A stretch of DNA of 64,000 bases from an uncultured Pseudomonadales bacterium (GCA_937773555.1 CALJVT010000002.1:680501-744500); one strand, 5' to 3'. Shown: positions 18,954-27,939, numbered from the stretch's first letter. The notes: generated from the letters alone by a model not told the origin. Made by a program: numbers and translations.

Positions 18954-19511
18954 ATGGCACGAGGCGTAAACAAAGTTATATTAGTAGGTAATGTGGGCGG
19001 TGACCCAGAAACAAAATACATGCCCAGTGGTGGTGCAGTAACAAACCTTAGTATAGCCACATCAGAATCCTGGAAAGATAAACAAACAGGCCAACCCCAA
19101 GAGCGCACAGAATGGCACCGAGTGGTGTTTTTTAACCGTTTGGCTGAAATTGCTAGTGAATATGTACGTAAAGGTTCAAAGGTTTATGTAGAAGGTTCTT
19201 TGCGCACACGCCAGTGGGAACAAGACGGCGTAAAACGCTATAGCACTGAAATAGTGGCTTCTGAAATGCAAATGCTAGACAGTCGCCAAGGTGGTGCTCA
19301 AGACGGTGGTAACGCAGGTGGTTTTGCACCAAATCAAGGTGGTCAAGCACCGCAGCAGAACTACAACCAGCAAGCGTCCCAAGGTCGCCCACAACAGCAG
19401 CAGTCCTATCAGCAGCAGCCCCCAGCGCAACAGCAACCACAAGCCCAACAACAGCCACAGCAACAAGCAGGTGGTTTTGATGATGGGTTTGATGACGATA
19501 TTCCTTTTTAG
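18954..19511 (+). CDS. ssb: Single-stranded DNA-binding protein
   Basis: The N-terminal OB fold (about residues 1-110) starts with [18 protein letters not shown] and contains the [11 protein letters not shown] and [11 protein letters not shown] segments of bacterial SSB. A linker of about 60 residues is very rich in Gln, Pro and Gly, and the protein ends in the acidic tip DDDIPF that binds repair and replication partners. The 185 residues are typical. A clear 'caggaga' ribosome site precedes the ATG. It protects ssDNA in replication, recombination and repair. Confidence 0.98.
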   Translation: MARGVNKVILVGNVGGDPETKYMPSGGAVTNLSIATSESWKDKQTGQPQERTEWHRVVFFNRLAEIASEYVRKGSKVYVEGSLRTRQWEQDGVKRYSTEIVASEMQMLDSRQGGAQDGGNAGGFAPNQGGQAPQQNYNQQASQGRPQQQQSYQQQPPAQQQPQAQQQPQQQAGGFDDGFDDDIPF

Positions 19512-19549
19512 GAGACACCTAACCATAGAACGTAAATAATATTCATCTA

Positions 19550-19576
19550 AGCCTCTAATATATAGGGGCTTTTTTA
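19550..19576 (+). terminator. Rho-independent terminator after ssb
   Basis: An 8-base-pair stem (agcctcta / taggggct, one G-U pair) with a short loop is followed by tttttt. It lies 38 bases past the ssb stop. Confidence 0.85.
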
Positions 19577-19633
19577 GTTTTTGATATATCTTAATGTATG
19601 CAGTGTGTGAATGTCTCTGCTAGAGGTAGGACT

Positions 19634-20842
19634 ATGTTGTTTAAATTGTTTTTGCCCTTTGCTTTTGGTTACTTTTTATCGTTTTTGTACCGTGTTGTAA
19701 ACGTAGCTATTGCGCCAGATTTGGTGCAAGAGTTTGGTTTAAATGCTAATCAAATGGGTTTGGTGAGTAGTGCCTATTTATTAACGTTTGCTTTGTGTCA
19801 GTTGCCCTTAGGGTTATTGCTAGACCGTTATGAAAGCCGCAAAGTTAGCGCCGCTCTTTTGTTAATTGCAGCACTGGGTTCATTAGTATTTGCCTCTGCA
19901 GATTCTGCTGTAGGGTTGTTAATAGGGCGTGGGCTTATTGGTATTGGTGTATCAGCCTGTTTAATGGCTGCATTTACCGCCTATGCCAACCTTTTGCCTT
20001 CAGAAAAACTGCCTTTAGTAAACGGTTTGCAATTAATGGCGGGTGGCTTAGGTGTGATCTCGGCGTCAACGCCTGTGCAATGGTTTTTAACCTGGGGTGA
20101 TTGGAGGCTGCTATTTCAGGGTATGGCAGTGGCCTCTGTTTTGGCCAGCGTGCTGGTTTATAGCTTGGTACCTAAGTATGAAATCAGTTCTAATGGGCAG
20201 GGTTTAAAGCAGCAACTAGCAGAGCTATGGCAGGTGGTTAAAAGCCCTAGCTTCTACCAAATGGCGCCCATATCAGTAGCAACTCAGGGTGTTTTTGGCG
20301 CTTTTGTTGGCTTGTGGTCTGGGTACTGGTTGAGAGACTATTTAGCATTATCTAACACAGAATCGGCGCAGATTATTCTTACCATGGCTGTTTCTATGAC
20401 TGCCGGGTTTGTTGTTTTAGGCTGGCTTGCAGCAAGCCTACAGCGCTTTGGTGTGAATGCCTATGTGGTCAGCGTTTCAGGCATGCTAGTTTACATGCTA
20501 AGCCAATGGGTAATTATAAATGAATGGAGCCAGTGGCATCATTTATGGTGGGGGCTAAGTGGCTTTTTTGGTACTTCTGGGGTGCTTATGTACGCTTATT
20601 TGTCTCAATCTGTCCCTAAAGACTTAGTAGGGCGCACTAACACCAGCCTAAACCTGTGTGTATTTGTTGTGGCTTTTTTGTGCCAGTGGGGTTTAGGTAT
20701 AGTGATTAACTTATGGCCTGCAGATGCCATGGGTGTATACCCACAAACAGCCTATGCCACTGCATGGTTTTGGGCATTAGGGCTGCAGGTATTAGCTTTA
20801 ATGTGGTTTGTTTATAACGCCATCTTTAGCAAGCTGCGCTAA
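19634..20842 (+). CDS. Major facilitator superfamily transporter
   Basis: The ATG at 19634 is preferred because 'agaggtagg' precedes it; an ATG at 19598 would add twelve polar residues. About 402 residues form 12 hydrophobic segments. The inter-helix 2-3 loop has the MFS motif A variant GLLLDRYESRKV, and an early NVAIAPDLVQEFGL segment matches the nitrate/nitrite- and sugar-acid-like MFS proteins. The substrate cannot be told. It is convergent with the CoA-transferase gene and overlaps its 3' end by 45 bases. Confidence 0.85.
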   Translation: MLFKLFLPFAFGYFLSFLYRVVNVAIAPDLVQEFGLNANQMGLVSSAYLLTFALCQLPLGLLLDRYESRKVSAALLLIAALGSLVFASADSAVGLLIGRGLIGIGVSACLMAAFTAYANLLPSEKLPLVNGLQLMAGGLGVISASTPVQWFLTWGDWRLLFQGMAVASVLASVLVYSLVPKYEISSNGQGLKQQLAELWQVVKSPSFYQMAPISVATQGVFGAFVGLWSGYWLRDYLALSNTESAQIILTMAVSMTAGFVVLGWLAASLQRFGVNAYVVSVSGMLVYMLSQWVIINEWSQWHHLWWGLSGFFGTSGVLMYAYLSQSVPKDLVGRTNTSLNLCVFVVAFLCQWGLGIVINLWPADAMGVYPQTAYATAWFWALGLQVLALMWFVYNAIFSKLR

Positions 20843-22003
20843 CTGCACAGCAGACAAACCCAATAACTCACTTAACACCTGGTGATTGTGGCTACCGAGC
20901 TCTGGCCCGGGCCAGAGTGTGGCACCTGGGGTTTTGTTGAGCTTTGGTAAAATAGCAGGAATTTTTAATGTTTCGCCATTAATTTGCACGCTTTCGAATA
21001 ACCCGCGGGCATTAAAGTGCTCATCATTAACCATGTCTTCTACGTTATAAATGGGCCCACCTGGCACCTTGTTTATATCAAGAATATGCAAAATGTAGCT
21101 AGAATCATTTTCTGCACACCAAGAGCTCAGTGCCTGGTCTATTTTGGCTTCATGTTCTACGCGGCCTGCATTAGATGACAGTGCGGGGTCTTGAGCCATT
21201 TCTGGGTAGCCAGCAGCGGTCATTAATCGCTGAAATATAGAGTCTCCATTACCTCCAATCACCACATACTTGCTGTCTAAGCAGCGGTAGGTGTTGGTGG
21301 GCACAATGCCAGTAACAGTGCTGCCAGAGGGTTGCCGAATAACATTGGCACCATCGTATTCTGGGATGACCGCTTCCATTAAATTAAACATAGATTCGTA
21401 CAAGGCCACGTCTACTACTTGGCCTGTGCCACTATTTTTTTGTTCAAGCAGCGCTAAACAGATACCTAGTGCAGCGTGAATGCCAGAAATGGTGTCGCCA
21501 ATACTAAGGTTAGGCCTCACTGGTGCTTGTTCTGGATGACCGTTTACATAGCGAAAACCGCTAATGCCTTCACACACTGAGGCAAAGCCAGGTTTGCTAG
21601 CATAGGGGCCTGTTTGGCCATAGCCAGAGATGCGAGCATAAACCAGCTTTGGGTTTGATTGGTTAAATTCATCAGGCCCAATACCCCAGTTTTCTACCAC
21701 CCCTGGACGAAAGTTTTCAATCACAATGTCGGCAGAGTTAATCAGTTGTTTAACTAGGGCAATGCCCGCTTTTGTTTTTAGATCTATAGTGACTGATTTT
21801 TTATTTCTAGCTAATGAATACCACCACAAAGAGGTGCCATCTTTCATCTGCCGCCAATTTCGTATGGGGTCACCCCCATGTGGAGATTCAATTTTGATGA
21901 CTTCAGCACCAAAATAACCCAGCATGCAGCCTGCAAAGGGGCCTGCAAGTAACTGCCCTAGTTCAATGACCCGATAGCCTGATAAAGGCCCACTAGAATG
22001 CAT
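20798..22003 (-). CDS. CaiB/BaiF (class III) CoA-transferase
   Basis: The 401-residue protein begins LSGYRVIELGQLLAGPFAG and has IKIESPHGGDPIRNWR, then the SADIVIENFRPGV stretch whose preceding region carries the catalytic Asp of the family (formyl-CoA transferase, CaiB). Such enzymes move CoA between organic acids. The acyl substrate is unknown and no acyl-CoA pathway genes lie beside it. It is two bases upstream of the flavodoxin start-to-stop order on the minus strand, so the two may be cotranscribed (flavodoxin first). Confidence 0.9.
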   Translation of the reverse strand: MHSSGPLSGYRVIELGQLLAGPFAGCMLGYFGAEVIKIESPHGGDPIRNWRQMKDGTSLWWYSLARNKKSVTIDLKTKAGIALVKQLINSADIVIENFRPGVVENWGIGPDEFNQSNPKLVYARISGYGQTGPYASKPGFASVCEGISGFRYVNGHPEQAPVRPNLSIGDTISGIHAALGICLALLEQKNSGTGQVVDVALYESMFNLMEAVIPEYDGANVIRQPSGSTVTGIVPTNTYRCLDSKYVVIGGNGDSIFQRLMTAAGYPEMAQDPALSSNAGRVEHEAKIDQALSSWCAENDSSYILHILDINKVPGGPIYNVEDMVNDEHFNARGLFESVQINGETLKIPAILPKLNKTPGATLWPGPELGSHNHQVLSELLGLSAVQLAQLAKDGVINKPH

Positions 22004-22005
22004 AA

Positions 22006-22521
22006 CTAGGCCTCATTTATTTCTTCTAATAGTTGCTGGCACCAGGCATTAACGCGCCGGTCTGTGAGTTCGTGTTGGCCGTCTTCGTCTACAGCTAAGC
22101 CTATAAATTGGCTACCATCAGCAGTAGTGGCTTTAGACACTTCAAACTCGTAGCCAGCAGTTGGCCAATAGCCAATGGCAGTAGCGCCTAGGCCTAGGCA
22201 TTTGTCATGTAATAGCCCCATAGCGTCTTGGTACCATTCGGGGTAACCCACTTGGTCACCACACCCAAAAAAAGCCACTTGCATGCCTGTTAGATCTAAC
22301 GCGTCTATCTCGTCCCAAATATCTTCCCAATCAGCTTGGAGCTCACCATAGTCCCAAGTTGGAATGCCGCAAATAACGGTGTCGTACTCTAGCATTAGAC
22401 TTACAGAATCATCAGCTACGTTGTAGATGTCAACTTTATCAGAACCTAAGATGTCACGAATTTGGTCGGCAATGTCTTCTGTGTTGCCTGTAGTAGAACC
22501 AAAAAATAGTGCAATCGTCAT
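22006..22521 (-). CDS. fldB: Long-chain flavodoxin
   Basis: This 171-residue electron carrier shows the FMN phosphate loop GSTTGNTE at residues 8-15, the aromatic loop PTWDYGELQADWED and the GCGDQVGYPEWYQDAMG loop of long-chain flavodoxins. It would pass low-potential electrons from a flavodoxin reductase to enzymes such as radical-SAM or biotin/methionine synthases. FldA and FldB cannot be separated firmly from sequence alone. It precedes the CoA-transferase gene by two bases. Confidence 0.9.
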   Translation of the reverse strand: MTIALFFGSTTGNTEDIADQIRDILGSDKVDIYNVADDSVSLMLEYDTVICGIPTWDYGELQADWEDIWDEIDALDLTGMQVAFFGCGDQVGYPEWYQDAMGLLHDKCLGLGATAIGYWPTAGYEFEVSKATTADGSQFIGLAVDEDGQHELTDRRVNAWCQQLLEEINEA

Positions 22522-22692
22522 GGTATAAATCTCAAAATAGCTATGAAGCTAAGTATAGGTGTAAATGAACGTATAAATGTAAGTGTATTAAAAAAACCTA
22601 GGAACTATTCTGAATTCTAAGCCATTTACTTGGCAGGTTGAATAGCTGTAGGTAAAGTGACATTGCTTTCCACAGTATTAGTGGCGATTTTA

Positions 22693-22720
22693 TGGCCTGG
22701 GGTGACTCAGGCCATTTTTT
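22693..22720 (+). terminator. Plus-strand terminator hairpin between two minus-strand genes
   Basis: A perfect 7-base-pair stem (tggcctg / caggcca) with an 8-base loop is followed by tttttt on the plus strand. On the minus strand the hairpin is followed only by 'taaaatc', so it suits a plus-strand transcript, although both flanking genes are on the minus strand. It may serve weakly for the anti-sigma gene, or end an unrecognised short plus-strand RNA. Confidence 0.7.
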
Positions 22721-22763
22721 ATGTCTAAAAAGTACAGTTTGCTGTAGTGGTTTGAACACTAAT

Positions 22764-23540
22764 TTAAATACTTATAATTGGCCCTGCCGCAGCCCTAACC
22801 CATGGCCCTTCAGACACTACTGGGCCCATGTCATAACCACTGTTAGCACCCTCAATACCTTCAATACTGATCACAACTTTGCCTTCTTGCATTAACTTTT
22901 GCCAGCTTGGTAAAGAGGTAATTTGCTCATTTAATGTAACCTGCATGCGGCCTTTTTTAGGCAATATGCCAAGTGAAATAGGCTCTTGTGAATCGACGAT
23001 CAACCAAAGCTCACATACTTCGCTGGCGCCTAAAAGGTCTGGTGCGATGGTGTCTACAGACACGTGCTGCTGCGCTATAGAGGCATTAATGATCCAGGCT
23101 GGGTCATTATCAGTATTGTACATGACGTAATTTAAATCTGGTGAGGCGTAGGGTAGCGCTGATAGGTTAACCTTTTGCTGGTCTATATTCACAATGCCAG
23201 TCCATGGTGATAATGCCATCACTAAAGATAAAGCTAAAGCTGAAGCGCTAACAGCTTGCCAAAGTTTTAGACTATTAAGCCAATGCTGCCAAGGGGGTTG
23301 ATGCCCTAGTTGGTCTGCAATGCGGGGCCATAGAGTTTTAGGTGCAGCCACAGGTTTAAAGTCATGTAAACCTGTTTGCACGTGTTGCTGCCATTGGGCT
23401 ACCTTAACTTGAGTGTCGTGGCTAACGGCCAATAAGGCTTCAAATGCAGCCTTTTGCTGCGCATCAAGGCTACCCAAGGCATATTCAGCAGCGGCTAAAT
23501 CAATATCATCTAGTTGGCTTAAATTATATGTGTCAGACAT
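22764..23540 (-). CDS. Anti-sigma factor, RskA family
   Basis: The 258-residue membrane protein has a short cytoplasmic domain (DIDLAAAEYALGSLDAQQKAAFEALL) typical of RskA-like anti-sigma factors, one membrane segment at about residues 92-112, and a periplasmic RskA C-terminal domain with ICELWLI-type strands (SEVCELWLIVDSQEPISLGILP) ending in PWVRAAAGPIISI. It would hold the adjacent ECF sigma factor inactive at the membrane until a signal leads to its cleavage. Its start overlaps the sigma gene end by 22 bases, indicating coupled translation. Confidence 0.85.
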   Translation of the reverse strand: MSDTYNLSQLDDIDLAAAEYALGSLDAQQKAAFEALLAVSHDTQVKVAQWQQHVQTGLHDFKPVAAPKTLWPRIADQLGHQPPWQHWLNSLKLWQAVSASALALSLVMALSPWTGIVNIDQQKVNLSALPYASPDLNYVMYNTDNDPAWIINASIAQQHVSVDTIAPDLLGASEVCELWLIVDSQEPISLGILPKKGRMQVTLNEQITSLPSWQKLMQEGKVVISIEGIEGANSGYDMGPVVSEGPWVRAAAGPIISI

Positions 23541-24145
23541 TCTCTTAATCCCAATAACCCACGCCTAATCCAAGTTTTAACACTGCCCAAAGGCAGGTTA
23601 AGTTGGGCAGCCACCTGAGGGTGAGCTAACCCGTCAAAATAAGCCAGCTGTAAACACTGGCGTTGGTTCTCTTTTAGTTGTGCTAAACAGGTATGAATTG
23701 CCCGTTGTTCTTGTGCCAGACTAACTTGTTTTTCTTGGCTCGCGCTTTGGTCTGCCAGCTGCGCTAGGGTTTCATCGCTAGTGTCATGCATTTTTTGGTG
23801 TTTGTTTTTACGCAATAAATCTAACGCTTGGTTGCGCACAATTGCGTTAAGCCAAGTGATCGGTTTGGCTTTAGTGGCATTAAATTGTTGCGAATTGTGC
23901 CACACCTTTACAAACGCCAACTGCAAACAATCTTCCGCTAAGTCCCTTTGTTGTAATATACGTAAGGCAAGCGCAAATAGATTCGCATTAGTGAGTTGGT
24001 ATAAGCGCTTAAGGCTAGGTTCGTGCTGGTTAGCTATTTGTGCCAGCAGTGGCTCAAGTTCAGTATTAATGTGGAAGTTCCAAAACAATCGATTGAGGTT
24101 AACGTTTACTTTAAAATTCAATACCGCGCTGAGCTTTGATACCAT
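23519..24145 (-). CDS. ECF sigma factor, SigK-like
   Basis: About 190-208 residues with sigma region 2 (LAEDCLQLAFVKVWHNSQQF, WLNAIVRNQALDLLRKNK) and region 4 (CLQLAYFDGLAHPQVAAQLNLPLGSVKTWIRRGL). The sequence and its RskA partner fit the SigK/ECF19-like group. The start is uncertain: the ATG at 24145 lies inside the end of cobO, and the conserved part begins only at about residue 28 (NTELEPLL), so a non-ATG start further in is possible. Its regulon is unknown; in other bacteria such pairs respond to redox stress. Confidence 0.85.
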   Translation of the reverse strand: MVSKLSAVLNFKVNVNLNRLFWNFHINTELEPLLAQIANQHEPSLKRLYQLTNANLFALALRILQQRDLAEDCLQLAFVKVWHNSQQFNATKAKPITWLNAIVRNQALDLLRKNKHQKMHDTSDETLAQLADQSASQEKQVSLAQEQRAIHTCLAQLKENQRQCLQLAYFDGLAHPQVAAQLNLPLGSVKTWIRRGLLGLRECLTHII

Positions 24146-24716
24146 TTCTAAATGCGTGTTTAATGTCTTTCACTTCGCTTACAGTATCACAGGCGGCAAT
24201 TAACCCTTCTGGCGCACCCCGCCCTGTAATAACAAGGTTCATGTTAGCAGGCCGTTCAAGTATGGCTTGGGTCACTTTTTCGAGGTCTAACCAGCCTTGG
24301 GTAAACATGTAGGTGAGTTCATCTAACATTAAAAAATTAATTTTAGGGTCAGCTAATAACGTTGCAGCCAAGCTCCAAGCCTTTTCAGCCGCCGCTTTAT
24401 CTTTTTCTAGGTTCTGGGTTTCCCAAGTAAAGCCAGCCCCCATAGCGTGGTAGGAAACCAAAGGCAGTTGGCTAAAAAATAGCTCTTCACCACATTCCCA
24501 CTCTCCTTTAATAAACTGTACTACGGCGCAATTATGGCCATAGCCTAAGCTACGTGCCAGCATGCCAAAGGCAGAACTGCTTTTGCCTTTACCGTTACCG
24601 GTAAGCAGCACAGATACGCCTTGTTCTTTATCAGCTTGAGCAATCTTTTTGTCGATTTTCTCTTTAACTTTGCTCATACGTTGCTGGTGTTTTTCGCTAT
24701 TAACCGGTTTTTTCAT
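24111..24716 (-). CDS. cobO: Cob(I)yrinic acid a,c-diamide adenosyltransferase
   Basis: The enzyme transfers the adenosyl group of ATP to the cobalt of corrinoids (CobA/CobO/BtuR family). The ATG at 24716 is chosen for its 'aagga' ribosome site seven bases upstream; this gives 201 residues. The P-loop GNGKGKSS is at residues 40-47, followed by AFGMLARSLGYGHNCAVVQFIKG, WETQNLEKDKAAA and the LDELTYMF motif. It diverges from cobU-cobT-cobC-cobS across about 160 bases, so lower-ligand assembly genes are together. Confidence 0.95.
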   Translation of the reverse strand: MKKPVNSEKHQQRMSKVKEKIDKKIAQADKEQGVSVLLTGNGKGKSSSAFGMLARSLGYGHNCAVVQFIKGEWECGEELFFSQLPLVSYHAMGAGFTWETQNLEKDKAAAEKAWSLAATLLADPKINFLMLDELTYMFTQGWLDLEKVTQAILERPANMNLVITGRGAPEGLIAACDTVSEVKDIKHAFRNGIKAQRGIEF

Positions 24717-24880
24717 AGTAATTTTCCTTAATGTATGCAGCAGTTTACCCATAGGTGCACATGCGAACAAGGCGTAAATTGTAAGATTGATTTAACAGAG
24801 TCGCTTTTAAGTATTAAAGGCCAAGGGATCACTATAAACTGTGACACATATTAATGACTTAAATTTCACGGATCCTCACC

Positions 24881-25432
24881 ATGACGTCTCCCGTAGCATT
24901 GCGACAGCTGTTTTTAGGTGGTGCTCGATCAGGCAAAAGCGGTCTAGCTGAGCAAGCCGCCATAAATAGTGGCTTAGAGGTGATTTATGTGGCTACTGCA
25001 CAAGTGAGCCATAGTCATGAACAAGGCAGCATGGCGCAAAGAGTGGCTATTCATAAACAACGTAGGCCAAGTCATTGGCGCTTAGTTGAAGAACCACTGG
25101 CACTAAGTCAAACTCTGCTGGAGCTAGATCAACGGCCCTGTTGTGTTCTGGTAGATTGCCTAACACTATGGCTTAGTAACCATCTTTGTGGCCCGTCTGC
25201 TGGCCTCGATGTGGCCCTAGAACAGCTAGTAACTCAGGTGAGCAATACCCGCCACCACCTTATTTTGGTCAGTAACGAAGTGGGGTCTGGTATTGTGCCT
25301 ATGGGTGAACTAAGCCGCCAGTTTCAAGATTATTCGGGGCTGATGAATCAGCGCTTAGCACAGGTATGCGATGAGGTAACTTTGGCTGTAGCTGGGTTGC
25401 CATTAAATTTAAAAACTAAACCCTCACATTAA
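24881..25432 (+). CDS. cobU: Adenosylcobinamide kinase / adenosylcobinamide-phosphate guanylyltransferase
   Basis: This bifunctional enzyme phosphorylates adenosylcobinamide and attaches GMP. The 183 residues carry the P-loop GGARSGKS at 13-20, the IHKQRRPSHWRLVEEP segment with the guanylylated His region, LVDCLTLWLSN, and VSNEVGSGIVP, all hallmarks of CobU/CobP. It opens a four-gene cobalamin operon, with cobT 18 bases downstream. No B12 riboswitch is recognisable in the short upstream region. Confidence 0.96.
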   Translation: MTSPVALRQLFLGGARSGKSGLAEQAAINSGLEVIYVATAQVSHSHEQGSMAQRVAIHKQRRPSHWRLVEEPLALSQTLLELDQRPCCVLVDCLTLWLSNHLCGPSAGLDVALEQLVTQVSNTRHHLILVSNEVGSGIVPMGELSRQFQDYSGLMNQRLAQVCDEVTLAVAGLPLNLKTKPSH

Positions 25433-25450
25433 CTAGAAGCAACACACACT

Positions 25451-26506
25451 ATGACTCTTGATTGGATTTATAACCCATTAGCCGCCCTTAATAGTCACGC
25501 CAAAGAACAAGGCCTAGACCGCCAAGGGCAGCTTACCAAGCCGCTAGGATCTTTAGGCAGTTTAGAAGCCATGGCAGTGCGTTTATGCGCTATGCAAGGG
25601 GTTAGCAAGCCCAGTGTAGATAAAGCTCAAGTGGTGGTTTTTGCTGGTGACCATGGTGTAGCAGCGGAGAAGGTGTCTGCTTTTCCACAGGTAGTTACTG
25701 CAGAAATGGTAAAGAATTTTTCCCGAGGTGGGGCTGCTATCTGTGCTTTAGCACGGCAAAATAATGCCCAATTTGAAGTGGTGAATTTAGGCACAGTGGT
25801 GAATTTGCCAGCCATGGAACATGTAATAGACAGTACTATTATGGAGGGCACCTCTAATTTTTCTGAGCAAGCTGCAATGACGCAGGCGCAGCTTAGCCAG
25901 GCAATGGCGGCTGGCAGGGCTGCAGTAGATCGAGCAGTAGCCAAAAATGTTACGCTGTTTATTGGCGGCGACATGGGCATTGCCAATACCTCAGCAGCCA
26001 CGGCTTTGGCTGTGTGGGCTACAAAGCAGAGTGTGGCAAGTTTGGTGGGCCCAGGCACAGGTTTAGATGCACAAGGTGTATCTCACAAAGGCCAGGTAAT
26101 AGAAGCGGCATTGGCGAAACATGCTGCAGCCATGACAAGCCCAGAGGACGCATTGCGTTATGTGGGTGGTTTAGAAATTGCCGCTTTAACAGGTGCATAC
26201 ATCCGTGCAGCGCAAGTGGGCATAGCCATTTTAGTGGATGGGTTTATTACGACTTCGGCAGCTATTATGGCGGCTGAAATACAACCTCAAATCGTTGATT
26301 GGATGTTTTTCGCTCATGCCTCTGCAGAGCCAGGCCACCAAACTATGATGGCCTCATTAGGTGCAGACACTATTCTAGATTTAGGCATGCGGCTAGGCGA
26401 AGGTAGTGGTGCTGGTGTGGCCTTGTCTATACTCAAGAGTGCCTGTGTCACTCATAACGAAATGGCTACCTTTGCAGAAGCTTCGGTTTCTGAAAAGTCG
26501 GCTTAA
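25451..26506 (+). CDS. cobT: Nicotinate-nucleotide--dimethylbenzimidazole phosphoribosyltransferase
   Basis: CobT makes alpha-ribazole phosphate, the lower ligand of cobalamin. The 351 residues begin with LDRQGQLTKPLGSLGSLE, contain VVFAGDHGVAAEKVSAFPQ and FIGGDMGIANTSAATAL, and end with the RLGEGSGAGVAL motif that holds the catalytic Glu. Length and motifs are those of the standard enzyme. It is second in the cobU-cobT-cobC-cobS operon. Confidence 0.97.
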   Translation: MTLDWIYNPLAALNSHAKEQGLDRQGQLTKPLGSLGSLEAMAVRLCAMQGVSKPSVDKAQVVVFAGDHGVAAEKVSAFPQVVTAEMVKNFSRGGAAICALARQNNAQFEVVNLGTVVNLPAMEHVIDSTIMEGTSNFSEQAAMTQAQLSQAMAAGRAAVDRAVAKNVTLFIGGDMGIANTSAATALAVWATKQSVASLVGPGTGLDAQGVSHKGQVIEAALAKHAAAMTSPEDALRYVGGLEIAALTGAYIRAAQVGIAILVDGFITTSAAIMAAEIQPQIVDWMFFAHASAEPGHQTMMASLGADTILDLGMRLGEGSGAGVALSILKSACVTHNEMATFAEASVSEKSA

Positions 26507-26522
26507 CTAGGGCAGACCTGTT

Positions 26523-27125
26523 ATGCAAATTAGTTTGTTGCGCCATGGTAAAACCACTGAAGACGGCATTTACCGTGGTCACACAGATGTGGCCTTAACC
26601 GACCACGGCTTAGCTCAAATGCAGCAAACGTATGCTGGTTTTTCTTTGCCAGTAGATTACCTTGTGAGTTCTCAGTTACAGCGGTGTGCAAAATTTGCAG
26701 TGTTAATTGAGCCCAAGGAACAGTTAGATGAACGCTTCCAAGAAATGTCGTTTGGAGACTGGGATGGCAAGTCTCGCAGTGACATATGGAGCACACAGCC
26801 TGAGGCCGTGAATGCGTTTTGGAGCAACCCAATGGAAAGCTCGCCCCCCAATGGCGAATCTGTTTCGCAGCTGCAAACAAGGGCTATGGAAGCGCTTCAC
26901 TACCATGTTAAATTAGCTATTACGCAAAAATGTGAACACATGCTTATTGTTACCCATGGCGGGGTAATTAGAGCAATTCTAGGTTCTGTGTTGCATATGA
27001 CCCCCAAGGGGCTATTTAATTTAAACTTGCCCTATGGCGGCGTAGCACACCTACACCTAGCGTGTTTTGATAACGCTGACGGCCAGCCAGACTATCACTT
27101 AAGCCTAGATTTGGCCCCTAGTTAG
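26523..27125 (+). CDS. cobC: Alpha-ribazole phosphatase, histidine phosphatase family
   Basis: The 200-residue protein starts with the catalytic RHGK motif (LLRHGKTTEDGIYRGHTD, His at residue 8) and has the second conserved His in MLIVTHGGVIRAIL. Placement between cobT and cobS indicates that it removes the phosphate from alpha-ribazole phosphate (or from cobalamin phosphate) in the nucleotide-loop pathway. The gene lies 16 bases after cobT and directly before cobS. Confidence 0.9.
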   Translation: MQISLLRHGKTTEDGIYRGHTDVALTDHGLAQMQQTYAGFSLPVDYLVSSQLQRCAKFAVLIEPKEQLDERFQEMSFGDWDGKSRSDIWSTQPEAVNAFWSNPMESSPPNGESVSQLQTRAMEALHYHVKLAITQKCEHMLIVTHGGVIRAILGSVLHMTPKGLFNLNLPYGGVAHLHLACFDNADGQPDYHLSLDLAPS

Positions 27126-27135
27126 GATGTTTGTA

Positions 27136-27939
27136 ATGCTTAATCAACACTACCATGCATTGGTTTTGGCCTTTCAGTTCCTAACTCGAATACCAGTTTA
27201 CCGTGTTTTTTCTATTGCCAGTACCATACCGTCACCACAAGTGGCTGGTAAGGCCTTGCTCTATTATCCTATTGTAGGGGCTGTTATTGGTGGTTGTTTA
27301 ATTTTGTTACCAATAACGTTTAACTACGTGCACATAGCAGTAAGCCCACAAATACAGGCAGGCTTGGTGCTGGTGCTGTGGGTATGGATAACCGGTGGGT
27401 TGCACCTGGATGGCTTAGCCGATAGCGCTGATGCTTGGCTTGGCGGTTTTGGTGACAAGCAACGTACTCTAGATTTGATGAAAGACCCCACCTGTGGCCC
27501 AAGTGCCGTAGTCGTTTTAGTGTTAACGTTATTGCTAAAGTGGCTGGCGTTAAGCGAGGTGATTGCTCAGGGCCAAGGGGCAAACACATACTGGTGGATA
27601 CTACTGGTGTTGGTGCCTGTTTTGGCACGTTTTCAAGTGATGCTTTTAGTAGCGCATACGCCCTACGTTAGAGGCAAAGGTTTGGGTACGCAGCTTAAGA
27701 GGCAAGCGCAGGCCAAGTGGGTTTGGTTTTGGCTGTTATCATTAATTGCATTCATGCTATACCAAAATCTGTGGTTGTCATTTTCTTTGGTGTTAACGGT
27801 GGGTCTAGGTTACTACTTTATGCGCCGTTTAATGTTGCAGCGTATAAATGGTTGGACTGGCGATACGGCAGGTGCAAGCATTGAGGTAACCGAATTACTG
27901 GTATTATTAGTCATGGCTATGGCTGTTTCAATGGGTTAA
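27136..27939 (+). CDS. cobS: Adenosylcobinamide-GDP ribazoletransferase (cobalamin synthase)
   Basis: CobS is the integral membrane enzyme that joins adenosylcobinamide-GDP to alpha-ribazole. The second ATG (27136) has 'agga' at a good distance; an ATG at 27127 is also in frame. Hydrophobic segments alternate with the conserved FLTRIP, GGLHLDGLADSADAWLGG and DPTCGPSAVV-type motifs (the Gly-Asp rich active-site loops) and GWTGDTAGA near the end. About 267 residues, typical length. It is the last gene of the cob operon. Confidence 0.95.
   Translation: MLNQHYHALVLAFQFLTRIPVYRVFSIASTIPSPQVAGKALLYYPIVGAVIGGCLILLPITFNYVHIAVSPQIQAGLVLVLWVWITGGLHLDGLADSADAWLGGFGDKQRTLDLMKDPTCGPSAVVVLVLTLLLKWLALSEVIAQGQGANTYWWILLVLVPVLARFQVMLLVAHTPYVRGKGLGTQLKRQAQAKWVWFWLLSLIAFMLYQNLWLSFSLVLTVGLGYYFMRRLMLQRINGWTGDTAGASIEVTELLVLLVMAMAVSMG

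Noticed and set aside
22692-22895. 67-codon plus-strand open frame
   Set aside because: It starts inside a terminator hairpin and overlaps the anti-sigma gene in antisense; no coding character.
24717-24880. Cobalamin riboswitch
   Set aside because: The region is too short and no B12-box-like conserved core could be found.
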